Positions 27,859 through 36,430 of a DNA stretch of 64,000 bases are shown here, piece after piece. The stretch's first letter is position 1, and each line of letters begins with the position of its first letter. The position numbers were made by a program, and so were the translations under genes. The notes under the pieces were generated by a model. The model made no database searches. It had not been told where the DNA came from and worked only from the letters and a program-made list of their open reading frames with translations. This DNA is from Alphaproteobacteria bacterium (GTDB lineage: Bacteria; Pseudomonadota; Alphaproteobacteria; Sphingomonadales; Sphingomonadaceae): contig JAGWWF010000018.1 in the NCBI GenBank assembly GCA_018970445.1, positions 5,001 through 69,000 of the forward strand, read 5' to 3'.

Positions 27859-29835
27859 TCAGGAACCGAACCCTGCGCTGCGCGGCCGGGCCGGGGCGGC
27901 GGCCAGCCGCGCGGCGGTGCGCTGGCCGCCGCCATGGCCAGCCGGCACCGCGCCAGCCGGGGCCACACCATCGTGATAGCCATGGCAGGTATCGCAGCTG
28001 TCGCCGGCCTTGGCGGTGCGGGCCAGCAGCGCCTTGGCCGGGGCGCCATGGCATTGGCGGCAATTGGCCACGCCGGGGATGTTCACATCGGTGGCGGCCT
28101 TTGATCGGGTGATGCCGGTGTGGCAGGCCAGGCAGGCGGCGTCGCCGGTCTTGCCGTCATGGCTCTTGTGCTTGCCGTGCGGGAAGCGGCCCTGCGGCAG
28201 ATAATGATCGTTGAGGCTGACCGGCGCGATGGCAAAGCGGCGGGTGATGTCTGCGCTGCCGGTATCGGTGACGACATGGCAATCTGTGCACAGGCCCCTT
28301 CCGGTGAAGATGCCGGCCACCGCGGCGCGGGCGCGGCCCTGGGCATCGCCGATGGAGGCCAGGCGCAATTGCTGGGCTTCCACTTCGGCCAGGCGGCCGG
28401 GCGGGCGGCGATCAAAGGCGATGCGCTGCACGCCGGCGCGGGGTGCCAGCGCCTGCGACAGGTAGAAATCGCGGATGATGCCGGCCACCTGCGCCGGCTT
28501 GCCGTGCGGCAGCGTGCGCAGCGTGCCGCCCCCCGGTCCAGCTTCTCGGGCAAAGGCCAGATCATGGCAGTCGCCGCAATTGGCTTCCATGTCGATGGGC
28601 TTGAACCGCTGCTGATCGGCATCGGGCACATGGCAGGCGGCGCAGGGCAGGCTGCCATCGCTGGCCAGCGTCATGCCCTGCTTGCGCGCCATGTTGGCCA
28701 CCGCATTGGTGGCCGATTGGTGGATGTCGTGCGGATAGATCAGGCCGGATCGTTCGCGCGCGCCGGCCAGCGCGGTGCGGGCAAGGACCGGCCGGGTGAG
28801 CGACGGTGTGGCCACCAGCGTGGCGCGGAAATCCGGGTGCCTGGCCCAGCCCGGCACATCGGCCACCGCCGTATCGGGCAGTCGGCCCTTCAGCCCGGCG
28901 TGGCAATCGGTGCAGAATTGCTGGGCCACCGTCATCACCGTGGCTTCGCCCTCATGCTCCTTGTGGCAGCTGGTGCAGCGGCCCTGCGGCAGGTTGAAGG
29001 CCCCGTGCGCCGCCGCCATCACCCCGGTTTCCGGCTGGCGGCCGCTGGCCAGCCGCGCCGGGGCGGCGTGATCGGGCAGGGCCGATTTGGTGTGGCAGGC
29101 CTGGCAGGCGCTGTCGGTCACGCTGACGAACGCCTGGGTGTGGCAGGCGCCGCAATTGTTGGACAGGCTGGCATGGGCGTTGGACAAGGGGCCCGATGAC
29201 CAGACTTCGTCGGGCGCAAAGCCGCCGGCCACCGCCGGCCGCGCCGCGGGCACGCCCAGCCGGCCATCGCCAAAGGCCTGGCCGGGGGTGGTGGGGCGGG
29301 CGGCCTCTGCCACCATGCTCTGGGGCAGGGCGGCGCGGCCTTCGCCGATGAAATGGGCCAGCGGCAGCAGCAGCAGGCCGATCAGCACGACCAGCGCGCC
29401 CGCCCAGGCCAGCCGCCGCCGGGTGGGCATGGCGCCGGCCAGCGAGAAGATGGAGACTTCCTGGGTGGCATCGGCCGTGTCGATGGGCGGGATCACCCGT
29501 TCGGCGGTGATGGCCACCGCGCCATCCTCGCCGGCGGACAGCGACAGGCGGAACGGCCCGATGTCCACCGCTGGCGCATCGGCCACATCCAGATCGGCGC
29601 GGGTGACGAACTTGCCGGCCACTTCCACCGGCACGCCGCCGGTGGTTTCGATGCTGACGCGGGTGGCGGCGATGCGCACCAGCCGGGCGTGGCGCAGCAT
29701 GACGGCCAGATCGGGCAGCTGGACATCGCAATCGGTGCCGCGCCCGATGCTGATTTCGGCCTGCACCAGGGTGCGCGTGCGGATGATGTCGCCGCCGTCG
29801 GCCCGTTTGGTCAATTGGCGAATGATGAAGCTCAT
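27859..29835 (-). CDS. FHA-domain decaheme cytochrome c, membrane-anchored
   Basis: 658 residues from ATG 29835 (GGTGAGG upstream). Residues 1-110 resemble a forkhead-associated domain (ISIGRGTDCDVQLPD near 28-42, RHARLV near 48-53), but the usual phosphothreonine-binding Ser three residues before the conserved His is Met. One membrane helix (about 142-162) follows. The rest is presumably periplasmic and carries ten CxxCH heme sites, at about residues 228, 244, 287, 308, 398, 420, 516, 568, 592 and 614. Many extra His residues can serve as distal ligands. It is the likely electron acceptor or outlet of the redox module; it resembles cytochrome c3/c7-type multiheme proteins rather than any named reductase. 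Confidence 0.88.
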   Translation of the reverse strand: MSFIIRQLTKRADGGDIIRTRTLVQAEISIGRGTDCDVQLPDLAVMLRHARLVRIAATRVSIETTGGVPVEVAGKFVTRADLDVADAPAVDIGPFRLSLSAGEDGAVAITAERVIPPIDTADATQEVSIFSLAGAMPTRRRLAWAGALVVLIGLLLLPLAHFIGEGRAALPQSMVAEAARPTTPGQAFGDGRLGVPAARPAVAGGFAPDEVWSSGPLSNAHASLSNNCGACHTQAFVSVTDSACQACHTKSALPDHAAPARLASGRQPETGVMAAAHGAFNLPQGRCTSCHKEHEGEATVMTVAQQFCTDCHAGLKGRLPDTAVADVPGWARHPDFRATLVATPSLTRPVLARTALAGARERSGLIYPHDIHQSATNAVANMARKQGMTLASDGSLPCAACHVPDADQQRFKPIDMEANCGDCHDLAFAREAGPGGGTLRTLPHGKPAQVAGIIRDFYLSQALAPRAGVQRIAFDRRPPGRLAEVEAQQLRLASIGDAQGRARAAVAGIFTGRGLCTDCHVVTDTGSADITRRFAIAPVSLNDHYLPQGRFPHGKHKSHDGKTGDAACLACHTGITRSKAATDVNIPGVANCRQCHGAPAKALLARTAKAGDSCDTCHGYHDGVAPAGAVPAGHGGGQRTAARLAAAPARPRSAGFGS

Positions 29836-29842
29836 GGCCGCC

Positions 29843-30748
29843 TCACCAATAGAGGAACACGGAAAGGACATGGGCGAACAGCGCCGCCAGCAGCGCGATC
29901 GTCACCGGCACATGGACATAGAGCCACAGCTCCAGCCGCGCCTTCATGGCGATGTGGCGGCGGGCCTGGGCCAGGGCCGCTTCCTTGCGTTCCAGCAGGA
30001 ACTGGATCTGCTGCAACCGTTCATCGGCGCGGCCGCTGCGCATGGCGGCCATCACCTTGTCGCCGATGGCGGCCAGGGCGCGGGCGTTGCCATCGCGGTG
30101 ATAATTGCCCGACAGGCGCTGGCCCAGCGATCCGGCGATGCGGCATTCCTCCAGGCTCATCCGCACCAGCGCGGCATCATCGGCGCCCAGCGGCTGCGCG
30201 GCCAGATCCAGCTGGCGATCGAGCGTGCGCACCGCCTCCAGCATCTGCTGCTGCGTCACCTCCCCGCGATTGGCCGACAGTTTTTCGGGCAGGGTGGCAT
30301 AAAGGCTGATGCCCCACAGCCCCGACAGGATGACGATCATCATCAGCGCCCAGGCCAGGGTGTGGACATTCCAGCCCAGCTGGAAGCCGGTGTGCAGTGT
30401 GCCGATGACGATCAGCGACAGGCCCAGATAGACATGGGCGCTGGTCCAGCCCTTCAGGCTGAACGGCTTTGATCCGATCACCCGCTTGCGCACGCCCAAC
30501 AGCGAAAGCCAGACGATCATGCCGGCGCCGATGCTGCCCAGCGTATAGCCCAGCCAGGTGCCGCCGTTGGGGCGCGGCGTTGCATCGGTGAGCAGATAGG
30601 CCAGCAGGGCAACGATGCTGATGGTGCCCGCCACCTTGGCCCAGCGGCCGCGCCGATGGCCCAGAAAGCCTTCGTGTGCCGTGTCGCGCGGGGCGCGGGT
30701 GACGGCCTTGCCGGTCATCGCTTTTCGGGTGGGCGCGGTGCTGGCCAT
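29843..30748 (-). CDS. Membrane cytochrome b-like protein of the redox module
   Basis: 301 residues with about five membrane helices (37-54, 66-85, 103-121, 127-150, 274-299). Histidines at about 105, 119, 129, 279 and 293 fall in or at the ends of the helices and could bind two b-type hemes. A 120-residue charged, helical stretch (about 155-270) lies between helices four and five. ATG at 30748 overlaps the stop of the flavoprotein (TGATG), and the gene ends eight bases before the cytochrome c. It probably links cytoplasmic electron donation to the periplasmic hemes. No closely named family is recognised. Confidence 0.75.
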   Translation of the reverse strand: MASTAPTRKAMTGKAVTRAPRDTAHEGFLGHRRGRWAKVAGTISIVALLAYLLTDATPRPNGGTWLGYTLGSIGAGMIVWLSLLGVRKRVIGSKPFSLKGWTSAHVYLGLSLIVIGTLHTGFQLGWNVHTLAWALMMIVILSGLWGISLYATLPEKLSANRGEVTQQQMLEAVRTLDRQLDLAAQPLGADDAALVRMSLEECRIAGSLGQRLSGNYHRDGNARALAAIGDKVMAAMRSGRADERLQQIQFLLERKEAALAQARRHIAMKARLELWLYVHVPVTIALLAALFAHVLSVFLYW

Positions 30749-33279
30749 CACTGGCCCTCCCGGCCCATCAGGGCGACCGACAGGAATTGTTCGGGCGAGA
30801 CGCGGATGGCAGCGCCGGTGGGGCAGGCACGCACGCAGGCCGGGCCGCCGTCCTGGCCCGAACACATGTCGCACTTGATCGCCTTCTTGGCCTTTTCGGC
30901 ATAGGCGGGATCGGCCTTCTTGGCCCATTTGTGGCTGGGCTCACCGGGGCCGGGGCCATTGCCGAACAGGAACCAGCTCAAGAGCCACGGCTTTTTCGGC
31001 GGCACCTTGTCCATGCGGATCACGCCATAGGGGCAGTTGCGCTGGCAATTGCCGCAGCCGATGCAGGTGTCGTCGATATAGACCTCGCCGGTGGGGCCAC
31101 GATGGATGGCATTGGGCGGGCAATCGGCCATGCAGTGCGGATGCTCGCAGTGGCGGCAGCTGGTGGGCACGTGCAGATGGGCATAGGTGCGCCCGGCTTC
31201 GCGATCCAGCCGCGACAGGCCATCGTGGGTGTCGGCGCAGGCCTTCTCGCAATTGTCGCAGCCCACGCAGAGCTTTTCGTCGATCAGCAGCACATCGGTG
31301 GCTTCGCCGACGCCCTGATCCACCAGGAAATTGGCCACCCCGGTGTACATGTCGACCACGCCGGAAAAACTGTCCTTCTTGGATTCGATGTAATTGTTCA
31401 GCCGTGTGCGGTTGGCCATTTCGCCGCGCAACTTGTCGAGCAGTTGCGGCTTGGCGGCCAGCAGCGCCCGGAAGGATTCGCCGGCCAGCCGGATCACGTC
31501 GCTTTTCACCGCGGCGCGCACGGTGGCACTGCGCAGCGACCCGTCGATCACCGCCATTTCGCCGACGAAGCTGCCGGCCGGCACATAGGACAGGAACACC
31601 GGCTTGCCGCCGATGCTCTTCTCCACCACCATCGAGCCGGAGCGGATGATGAAGATGTCGTCGCCCGCTTCGCCTTCCTTGATGATGGCCTGGCCGGCGC
31701 GGATGCTCTCCACCTTGGCCTGGGCAATCACGTCCACCAGATCGGCCGGGGCGAGGCCGGACTTGAAGATCTGCAGCAGGCTGCGCTCGGTGGTGATGCG
31801 GGTGATTTCGCGCGCGGCCGATGGCACCTGGCTCATCAGCTTGAGCGCGGCGTTGCGGCTGATCTCCACCAGGATGCAATCGCTGCCGGCGCGGATGGTG
31901 GCACCGCGCCGCCGCCCGGAAATCAGGCCGACCTCGCCAAAGATGGTGCCGGCGTTGATCGGCACGGTGATGCCGGGGTCGGTGGGGTTCACCTCCACCA
32001 GCACCTGGCCATCGGCGATGCCGAACAGCGAGGAACCGGGCGCGTTGCGTTCGAACACCACGTCGCCGGCGGCATAGCGCTTCACGCTCGAATCAAGCAT
32101 GAATTCGCGCATCTGCAGGGCCGACATGCCCTGCAGGATGGAGACATTGCTGCGCAGATATTCCAGCCAGTCCGCCACGCTGCGGCCGCCCGGCAGGCCG
32201 GCAAACTTGGCCTCCAATATGGGCTCGTCTGCCGGTTTCAGGTCCAGATTGCCGTTGATGAACTCCACCACATCGTGGCCCTGGTTCATGCAATGCTTGA
32301 TCAGCGGATAGCCGGCGAGCGCGCCCACCACATAGATGCCGGGCGCCGTCGATTCGAAGGTGGCCGACAATTTGGGGAAGGCCAGCCGGTCGCTGGAGGC
32401 AAATTCGATGCCGCAGCCCTCGACAAAGCCACGCGGCGGCGCCGAACCCATGCGGGCGATGATGCGGTCGCAGCGGGCGCGCACCTCGCCATCGCGGGTG
32501 TCGAGCGTGATGAAGCCCGGCTCGATCGCCTTGGTGGTGGTCTCGGTCATGATGCTGATGCGGCCCGCATCGCGGGCGGCGAGCAGCGCCTTGACATTGG
32601 CATCCTTGGCAGTGGCGAAATCGGCCGATCGGTTGACCAGCGTGACACTGTTGTTCTGGGCCGGATCGGCGCACAGGCCCAGGGCGTTTTCGATGCCGGC
32701 ATCGCCGCCGCCGATCACGAAGATATGTTCATCGGTATATTCGGTGGGATCATCCAGCTGATACTGCACATGGGGCAGGTTGCCGCCGGGGCAGGTCATC
32801 AGATTGGGGTTGCCCTGGGTGCCGATGGCCAGGATCACCGTGTCGGCGATGATCTCCTCGCCATTGGTCAGGGTCAGCCGATAGGGCGGGGCGTGGCGCT
32901 GCAGCTCGCGCGTCTCGCTGCTGCCGTCGCGCTTGCGGGTGACGATCTTCATCACCGATCCGTCGATGGCCGGCCCGGTGCCAACGATGGATTTCACTTC
33001 GGCATGATGCTTCACGTTCACGCCGGCCGCCGCGGTCTGGTCATTCCAGGTGCCCAGCACCACCTCGCGCTTGCCGGCTTCGAAATCCAGTGGCGAGCGC
33101 AGCACCAGCTGTGACGGCGTTGCCATCACATGCTTGCCCTTCTGATATTTGTAGATCGTGTCCGACAGATGGTCGGTCTTTTCGATCAGCACGTGGGACA
33201 GGCCCAGCCGCGCCGCATGCGCCGCCGCCGACAGGCCGGCCGGGCCCGATCCCACGATGGCGATGCGATAGGCGGTCAC
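30748..33279 (-). CDS. Flavoprotein with two cNMP-binding domains and a four-cluster Fe-S domain
   Basis: 843 residues. Residues 1-345 are a pyridine-nucleotide-type oxidoreductase with FAD motif VGSGPAG (9-15) and NAD(P) motif IGGGDAG (189-195); there is no CxxC redox pair, so it is not a thioredoxin reductase. Two cyclic-nucleotide-binding domains follow (about 385-480 and 510-610), with phosphate-cassette sequences FGEVGLISGRRRGAT and VGEMAVIDGSLRSAT, both keeping Glu and Arg. Residues 664-825 have four Cys-rich clusters (CVGCDNC, CRHC..HC, CIGCGNC, CDMC..C) like HybA/NrfC ferredoxins. No signal peptide, so cytoplasmic. It probably moves electrons from NAD(P)H to the membrane partner under cNMP control. 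Confidence 0.85.
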   Translation of the reverse strand: MTAYRIAIVGSGPAGLSAAAHAARLGLSHVLIEKTDHLSDTIYKYQKGKHVMATPSQLVLRSPLDFEAGKREVVLGTWNDQTAAAGVNVKHHAEVKSIVGTGPAIDGSVMKIVTRKRDGSSETRELQRHAPPYRLTLTNGEEIIADTVILAIGTQGNPNLMTCPGGNLPHVQYQLDDPTEYTDEHIFVIGGGDAGIENALGLCADPAQNNSVTLVNRSADFATAKDANVKALLAARDAGRISIMTETTTKAIEPGFITLDTRDGEVRARCDRIIARMGSAPPRGFVEGCGIEFASSDRLAFPKLSATFESTAPGIYVVGALAGYPLIKHCMNQGHDVVEFINGNLDLKPADEPILEAKFAGLPGGRSVADWLEYLRSNVSILQGMSALQMREFMLDSSVKRYAAGDVVFERNAPGSSLFGIADGQVLVEVNPTDPGITVPINAGTIFGEVGLISGRRRGATIRAGSDCILVEISRNAALKLMSQVPSAAREITRITTERSLLQIFKSGLAPADLVDVIAQAKVESIRAGQAIIKEGEAGDDIFIIRSGSMVVEKSIGGKPVFLSYVPAGSFVGEMAVIDGSLRSATVRAAVKSDVIRLAGESFRALLAAKPQLLDKLRGEMANRTRLNNYIESKKDSFSGVVDMYTGVANFLVDQGVGEATDVLLIDEKLCVGCDNCEKACADTHDGLSRLDREAGRTYAHLHVPTSCRHCEHPHCMADCPPNAIHRGPTGEVYIDDTCIGCGNCQRNCPYGVIRMDKVPPKKPWLLSWFLFGNGPGPGEPSHKWAKKADPAYAEKAKKAIKCDMCSGQDGGPACVRACPTGAAIRVSPEQFLSVALMGREGQ

Positions 33280-33375
33280 GCTGGCTGTACCCCCCCGGTT
33301 CTAGCCCCGATCCATGTCCACGCCGTCGCACTCCCCACCAACGGCGATGAACCTGTTGCGATAAATCCTAGCATC

Positions 33376-33389
33376 TTGATACGCATCGG
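33376..33389. promoter_or_regulatory. FNR/FixK-like box between the redox module and ccmF
   Basis: TTGAT-ACGC-ATCGG matches eight of ten positions of the FNR/FixK consensus TTGAT-N4-ATCAA. It lies in the 172-base divergent region, about 97 bases from the flavoprotein start and 63 from ccmF. Oxygen control would fit both sides, but I cannot see a clear -10 at the standard spacing. Confidence 0.35.
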
Positions 33390-33451
33390 CTAGACCTAGA
33401 ATGACGGCCGCGCGCTTTTTTTGTGATCGGCCTGCCGGAGCCCCGCCTGCC

Positions 33452-35437
33452 ATGCTTGCCGAAATCGGCCATTTCGCCCTGATCCTTGCCCTGCTGGTCG
33501 CTGCTGCCCAGGCGGTGCTGCCGATGCTGGGGGCGGTGCGCGGCGATGCGGCGCTGATGGCGTTCGGGCGCAGTGCGGCGGCATGTCAGGCCGTGCTGAT
33601 CGCGCTGGCCTTTGGCTGCCTGATGATCCTGTTCGGCCGGGCTGATTTTTCGGTTGCGCTGGTTGCCAATCACAGCGCGCTGTCGCAGCCCTTGCCCTAT
33701 CGTCTGGCCGCCACCTGGGGCAATCACGAAGGATCGATGCTGCTGTGGGTGCTGGTGCTGGCGCTCTATGGTGCCGGCATTGCCCGCTTTGGCGACAATC
33801 TGCGCACCACGCTGCAGGCGCGCGTGCTCAGCGTGCAGGCGATGATCTCGGTCGCCTTCCTGGCCTTTGCGCTGTTCACCTCCAACCCGTTCGCGCGGCT
33901 GTCGCCGGCGCCGCTCGACGGGGCGGAACTCAACCCGCTGCTGCAGGATCCCGGCCTCGTCTTCCACCCGCCGCTGCTGTATCTGGGCTATGTCGGTTTT
34001 TCGGTCACCTTCAGCTTTGCCGTGGCCGCCCTGCTGGAAGGCCGCGCCGATCCGGCCTGGGCGCGCTGGATGCGGCCCTGGGTGCTGGCGGCGTGGGTGC
34101 CGCTCACCATCGGCATCACGCTGGGCAGTTTCTGGGCCTATTACGAACTGGGCTGGGGCGGCTGGTGGTTCTGGGATCCGGTGGAAAATGCCAGCTTCAT
34201 GCCCTGGCTGCTGGGCACCGCGCTGCTGCATTCGGCCATCGTCACCGAAAAGCGCGGCAGTCTGGCCGGCTGGACGATATTGCTTGCCATCCTCGCCTTC
34301 TCGCTGTCGCTGATCGGCACCTTCCTTGTCCGCTCCGGCATCCTCACCTCGGTGCATGCCTTTGCGGTCGATCCCGAACGCGGTGTGTTCATCCTGGCCA
34401 TGATCATCGGCGCCACCGGCACGGCGCTGGCGCTGTTCGGCGTGCGCGCGCCGCAGATGAAATCGGGCGCGCTGTTCGGCAGCATCAGCCGCGAAGCCGG
34501 GCTCACGCTCAACAATCTGCTGCTGATGGCGCTCACTGCCGTGGTGTTCCTGGGCACCTTCTATCCGGTGATCATGGAAGCGGTGGCGCCGGCCAACAAG
34601 ATTTCGGTGGGCCCGCCCTATTACAATCTGGTGTTCGTGCCGCTGTCGGTGCCGTTGCTGCTGCTGGTCACCGCCGGGCCGATGCTGGCGTGGAAGCGCG
34701 ATGATCTGGCAACGCTGGGCCGCAAACTGCTGGTGCCCGCCGTGCTCACGGGCGCACTGCTCGCCGGCCTGTCGCTGTGGACCGGGCTGGCCAAGGCAAC
34801 GGCCGCCCTGGGGCTGGCGCTGGGCGGCTGGCTGGTGCTGGGCGCAGCTCTGGTGCTGGTGCGGCGCTGGTGGGGGGCGGGCGGCTTTTCCTGGCGGCTG
34901 GTGCGCACCACGCCGGCGGCCAGCATCGGCCTGGCACTCGCCCATGCCGGGCTGGGCTTCACCACCGCGGGCATCGCGGCGATGACCAGCTTTGCCGCCG
35001 AACATATATTGGTGATGCGCCCCGGCGAGACCACCAGCGCCGGGCCATTGCGCCTGACCATGCTGGGCGCGCAAGAGGTGGACGGGGCCAATTATCGCGC
35101 CATGCGCGCGCGGTTCCTGGTGCGCCAGAACGGCGGCGAACGCATCCTGGTTTCGGAACGCCGCTTTTACGACAACAGCCGCAACCAGACGACCGAGGCC
35201 GGCATTGGCGTGTCGGTGCTGGGCAACCAATATGTCGCCATCGGCGATGTCCAGTCCGATGCGCGCGGCCAGGGGCTGGTGGTGCGGCTGTACTGGCATC
35301 CGCTGGTGGGCTGGATCTGGTTTGGCGGCCTGCTGATGGCGCTGGGCGGCGCGGCCAGCCTGTCGGATCGCCGTTTCCGCATCGGCGCCCCGCAACGCCG
35401 CGCACCCCTTGCGCCCAATCTGGTTCCGGCCGAATAA
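33452..35437 (+). CDS. ccmF: Cytochrome c maturation heme lyase CcmF
   Basis: 661 residues, the normal CcmF size, with many membrane helices. The tryptophan-rich heme-handling motif WGGWWFWDPVENASFMPWL is complete, and TWGNHEGSMLLW and FHPPLLYLGYVGF are the conserved periplasmic loops with His ligands. CcmF, with CcmH, attaches heme to CxxCH apocytochromes in the periplasm. ATG at 33452 begins MLAEIGHFAL; an earlier ATG at 33401 would add 17 unusual residues. First of four ccm genes and divergent from the multiheme module that would need it. ccmABCDE are not in the window. Confidence 0.97.
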   Translation: MLAEIGHFALILALLVAAAQAVLPMLGAVRGDAALMAFGRSAAACQAVLIALAFGCLMILFGRADFSVALVANHSALSQPLPYRLAATWGNHEGSMLLWVLVLALYGAGIARFGDNLRTTLQARVLSVQAMISVAFLAFALFTSNPFARLSPAPLDGAELNPLLQDPGLVFHPPLLYLGYVGFSVTFSFAVAALLEGRADPAWARWMRPWVLAAWVPLTIGITLGSFWAYYELGWGGWWFWDPVENASFMPWLLGTALLHSAIVTEKRGSLAGWTILLAILAFSLSLIGTFLVRSGILTSVHAFAVDPERGVFILAMIIGATGTALALFGVRAPQMKSGALFGSISREAGLTLNNLLLMALTAVVFLGTFYPVIMEAVAPANKISVGPPYYNLVFVPLSVPLLLLVTAGPMLAWKRDDLATLGRKLLVPAVLTGALLAGLSLWTGLAKATAALGLALGGWLVLGAALVLVRRWWGAGGFSWRLVRTTPAASIGLALAHAGLGFTTAGIAAMTSFAAEHILVMRPGETTSAGPLRLTMLGAQEVDGANYRAMRARFLVRQNGGERILVSERRFYDNSRNQTTEAGIGVSVLGNQYVAIGDVQSDARGQGLVVRLYWHPLVGWIWFGGLLMALGGAASLSDRRFRIGAPQRRAPLAPNLVPAE

Positions 35438-35443
35438 GCCGCC

Positions 35444-35971
35444 ATGCAGCGCCTGCTCTTCATTGCGCCGATCATCGCCTTTGTCGGCCTCGCCGGATTC
35501 CTCGGCTATGGCCTGACGCAGGATCCCAAGCAGCTGCCCAGCCAGCTGATCGACCGGCCGCTGCCCGAATTCGCCCTGCCCGGCATCGATGGCCCCGTGC
35601 TGGCCAGCGCCAGCTTCAGGGGCGAACCGCGCCTGCTCAACGTGTGGGCGAGCTGGTGTGCGGCCTGCCCGCAGGAGCATCCGGTGCTGGAACGCATCGC
35701 CGCCGAAGGCTTCCCGGTCTATGGCATCGCCTGGAAGGACAAGCCGGACGACAGCCGTGCCTTCCTGGCCCGCTTCGGCAATCCCTATGCCGGGCTGGGC
35801 ATGGATCAGGCCGGGCGCACCGCCATCGATCTGGGCGTCACTGGCGCGCCGGAAAGCTTTGTGGTGGATAAACGGGGCCGGGTGCGCTTCAAGATCGTCG
35901 GCCCGATCAGCCCGGAACAATGGGAAGGCGAGATCAAGCCCCTGATGCAGAAGCTGAGGGCCGAGGCATGA
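35444..35971 (+). CDS. ccmG: Thiol:disulfide interchange protein CcmG/DsbE
   Basis: 175 residues. An N-terminal membrane anchor (LLFIAPIIAFVGLAGFLGYGL) precedes a thioredoxin fold with the active-site WASWCAACPQE and cis-Pro segment VTGAPESFVVD. It keeps apocytochrome cysteines reduced for heme ligation. It starts six bases after ccmF and overlaps ccmH by four bases (ATGA). Confidence 0.95.
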   Translation: MQRLLFIAPIIAFVGLAGFLGYGLTQDPKQLPSQLIDRPLPEFALPGIDGPVLASASFRGEPRLLNVWASWCAACPQEHPVLERIAAEGFPVYGIAWKDKPDDSRAFLARFGNPYAGLGMDQAGRTAIDLGVTGAPESFVVDKRGRVRFKIVGPISPEQWEGEIKPLMQKLRAEA

Positions 35972-36417
35972 GGCGTCTGCTGCTTGCCCTCGCTCTGGCC
36001 CTGGCCCTTGCCGCCCCAGCCACTGCCGTCATGCCCGATGAAATGCTGGCCGATCCCGCCCAGGAACAACGCGCGCGCAGCATTTCCAAGGATTTGCGCT
36101 GCGTCGTCTGCCAGAATCAGAGCATCGACGACAGTGACGCGCCGCTGGCCCGCGACCTGCGCCTGCTGGTGCGCGAACAGATCACCCTGGGCAAGACGGA
36201 TGCCGAGGTGCGCGATTATGTGGTCGCCCGCTATGGCAATTTCGTGCTGCTGAAACCGCCGGTGGAAGGCGACACGCTGCTGCTGTGGGCCGGGCCGTTT
36301 GCCGTGCTGATCCTGGGCGGGATTGGTGTCGCGGTCTGGCAACGCCGCAAACCCGTCACCGCCGCCGATGCCCCCCTTTCCGATGCCGAACGCGCCGAAC
36401 TGGATCGGCTGAGCTGA
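35968..36417 (+). CDS. ccmH: Cytochrome c maturation protein CcmH (CycL)
   Basis: 149 residues. After a signal peptide (LALALALAAPATAV) comes the CcmH domain with LRCVVCQNQSIDDSDAPLARDLR, in which the RCxxC pair handles apocytochrome thiols, and VRDYVVARYGNFVLLKPP. A C-terminal helix (LLWAGPFAVLILGGIGVAVW) anchors it. The start overlaps the ccmG stop; a frame extension upstream is inside ccmG. Confidence 0.95.
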   Translation: MRRLLLALALALALAAPATAVMPDEMLADPAQEQRARSISKDLRCVVCQNQSIDDSDAPLARDLRLLVREQITLGKTDAEVRDYVVARYGNFVLLKPPVEGDTLLLWAGPFAVLILGGIGVAVWQRRKPVTAADAPLSDAERAELDRLS

Positions 36418-36430
36418 AACCGGACCTGTC

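Noticed and set aside
30748-33279. Thioredoxin reductase or dissimilatory nitrite reductase subunit
   Set aside because: No CxxC redox pair in the flavin domain, and no NrfA, NrfD or siroheme partner nearby.
33280-33300. C-run near the flavoprotein start as a frameshift site
   Set aside because: It lies upstream of the ATG in the leader, so it cannot shift the reading frame.
33368-35920. 850-codon minus-strand frame opposite ccmF
   Set aside because: Low-complexity Gln/His/Arg shadow; ccmF motifs are on the plus strand.
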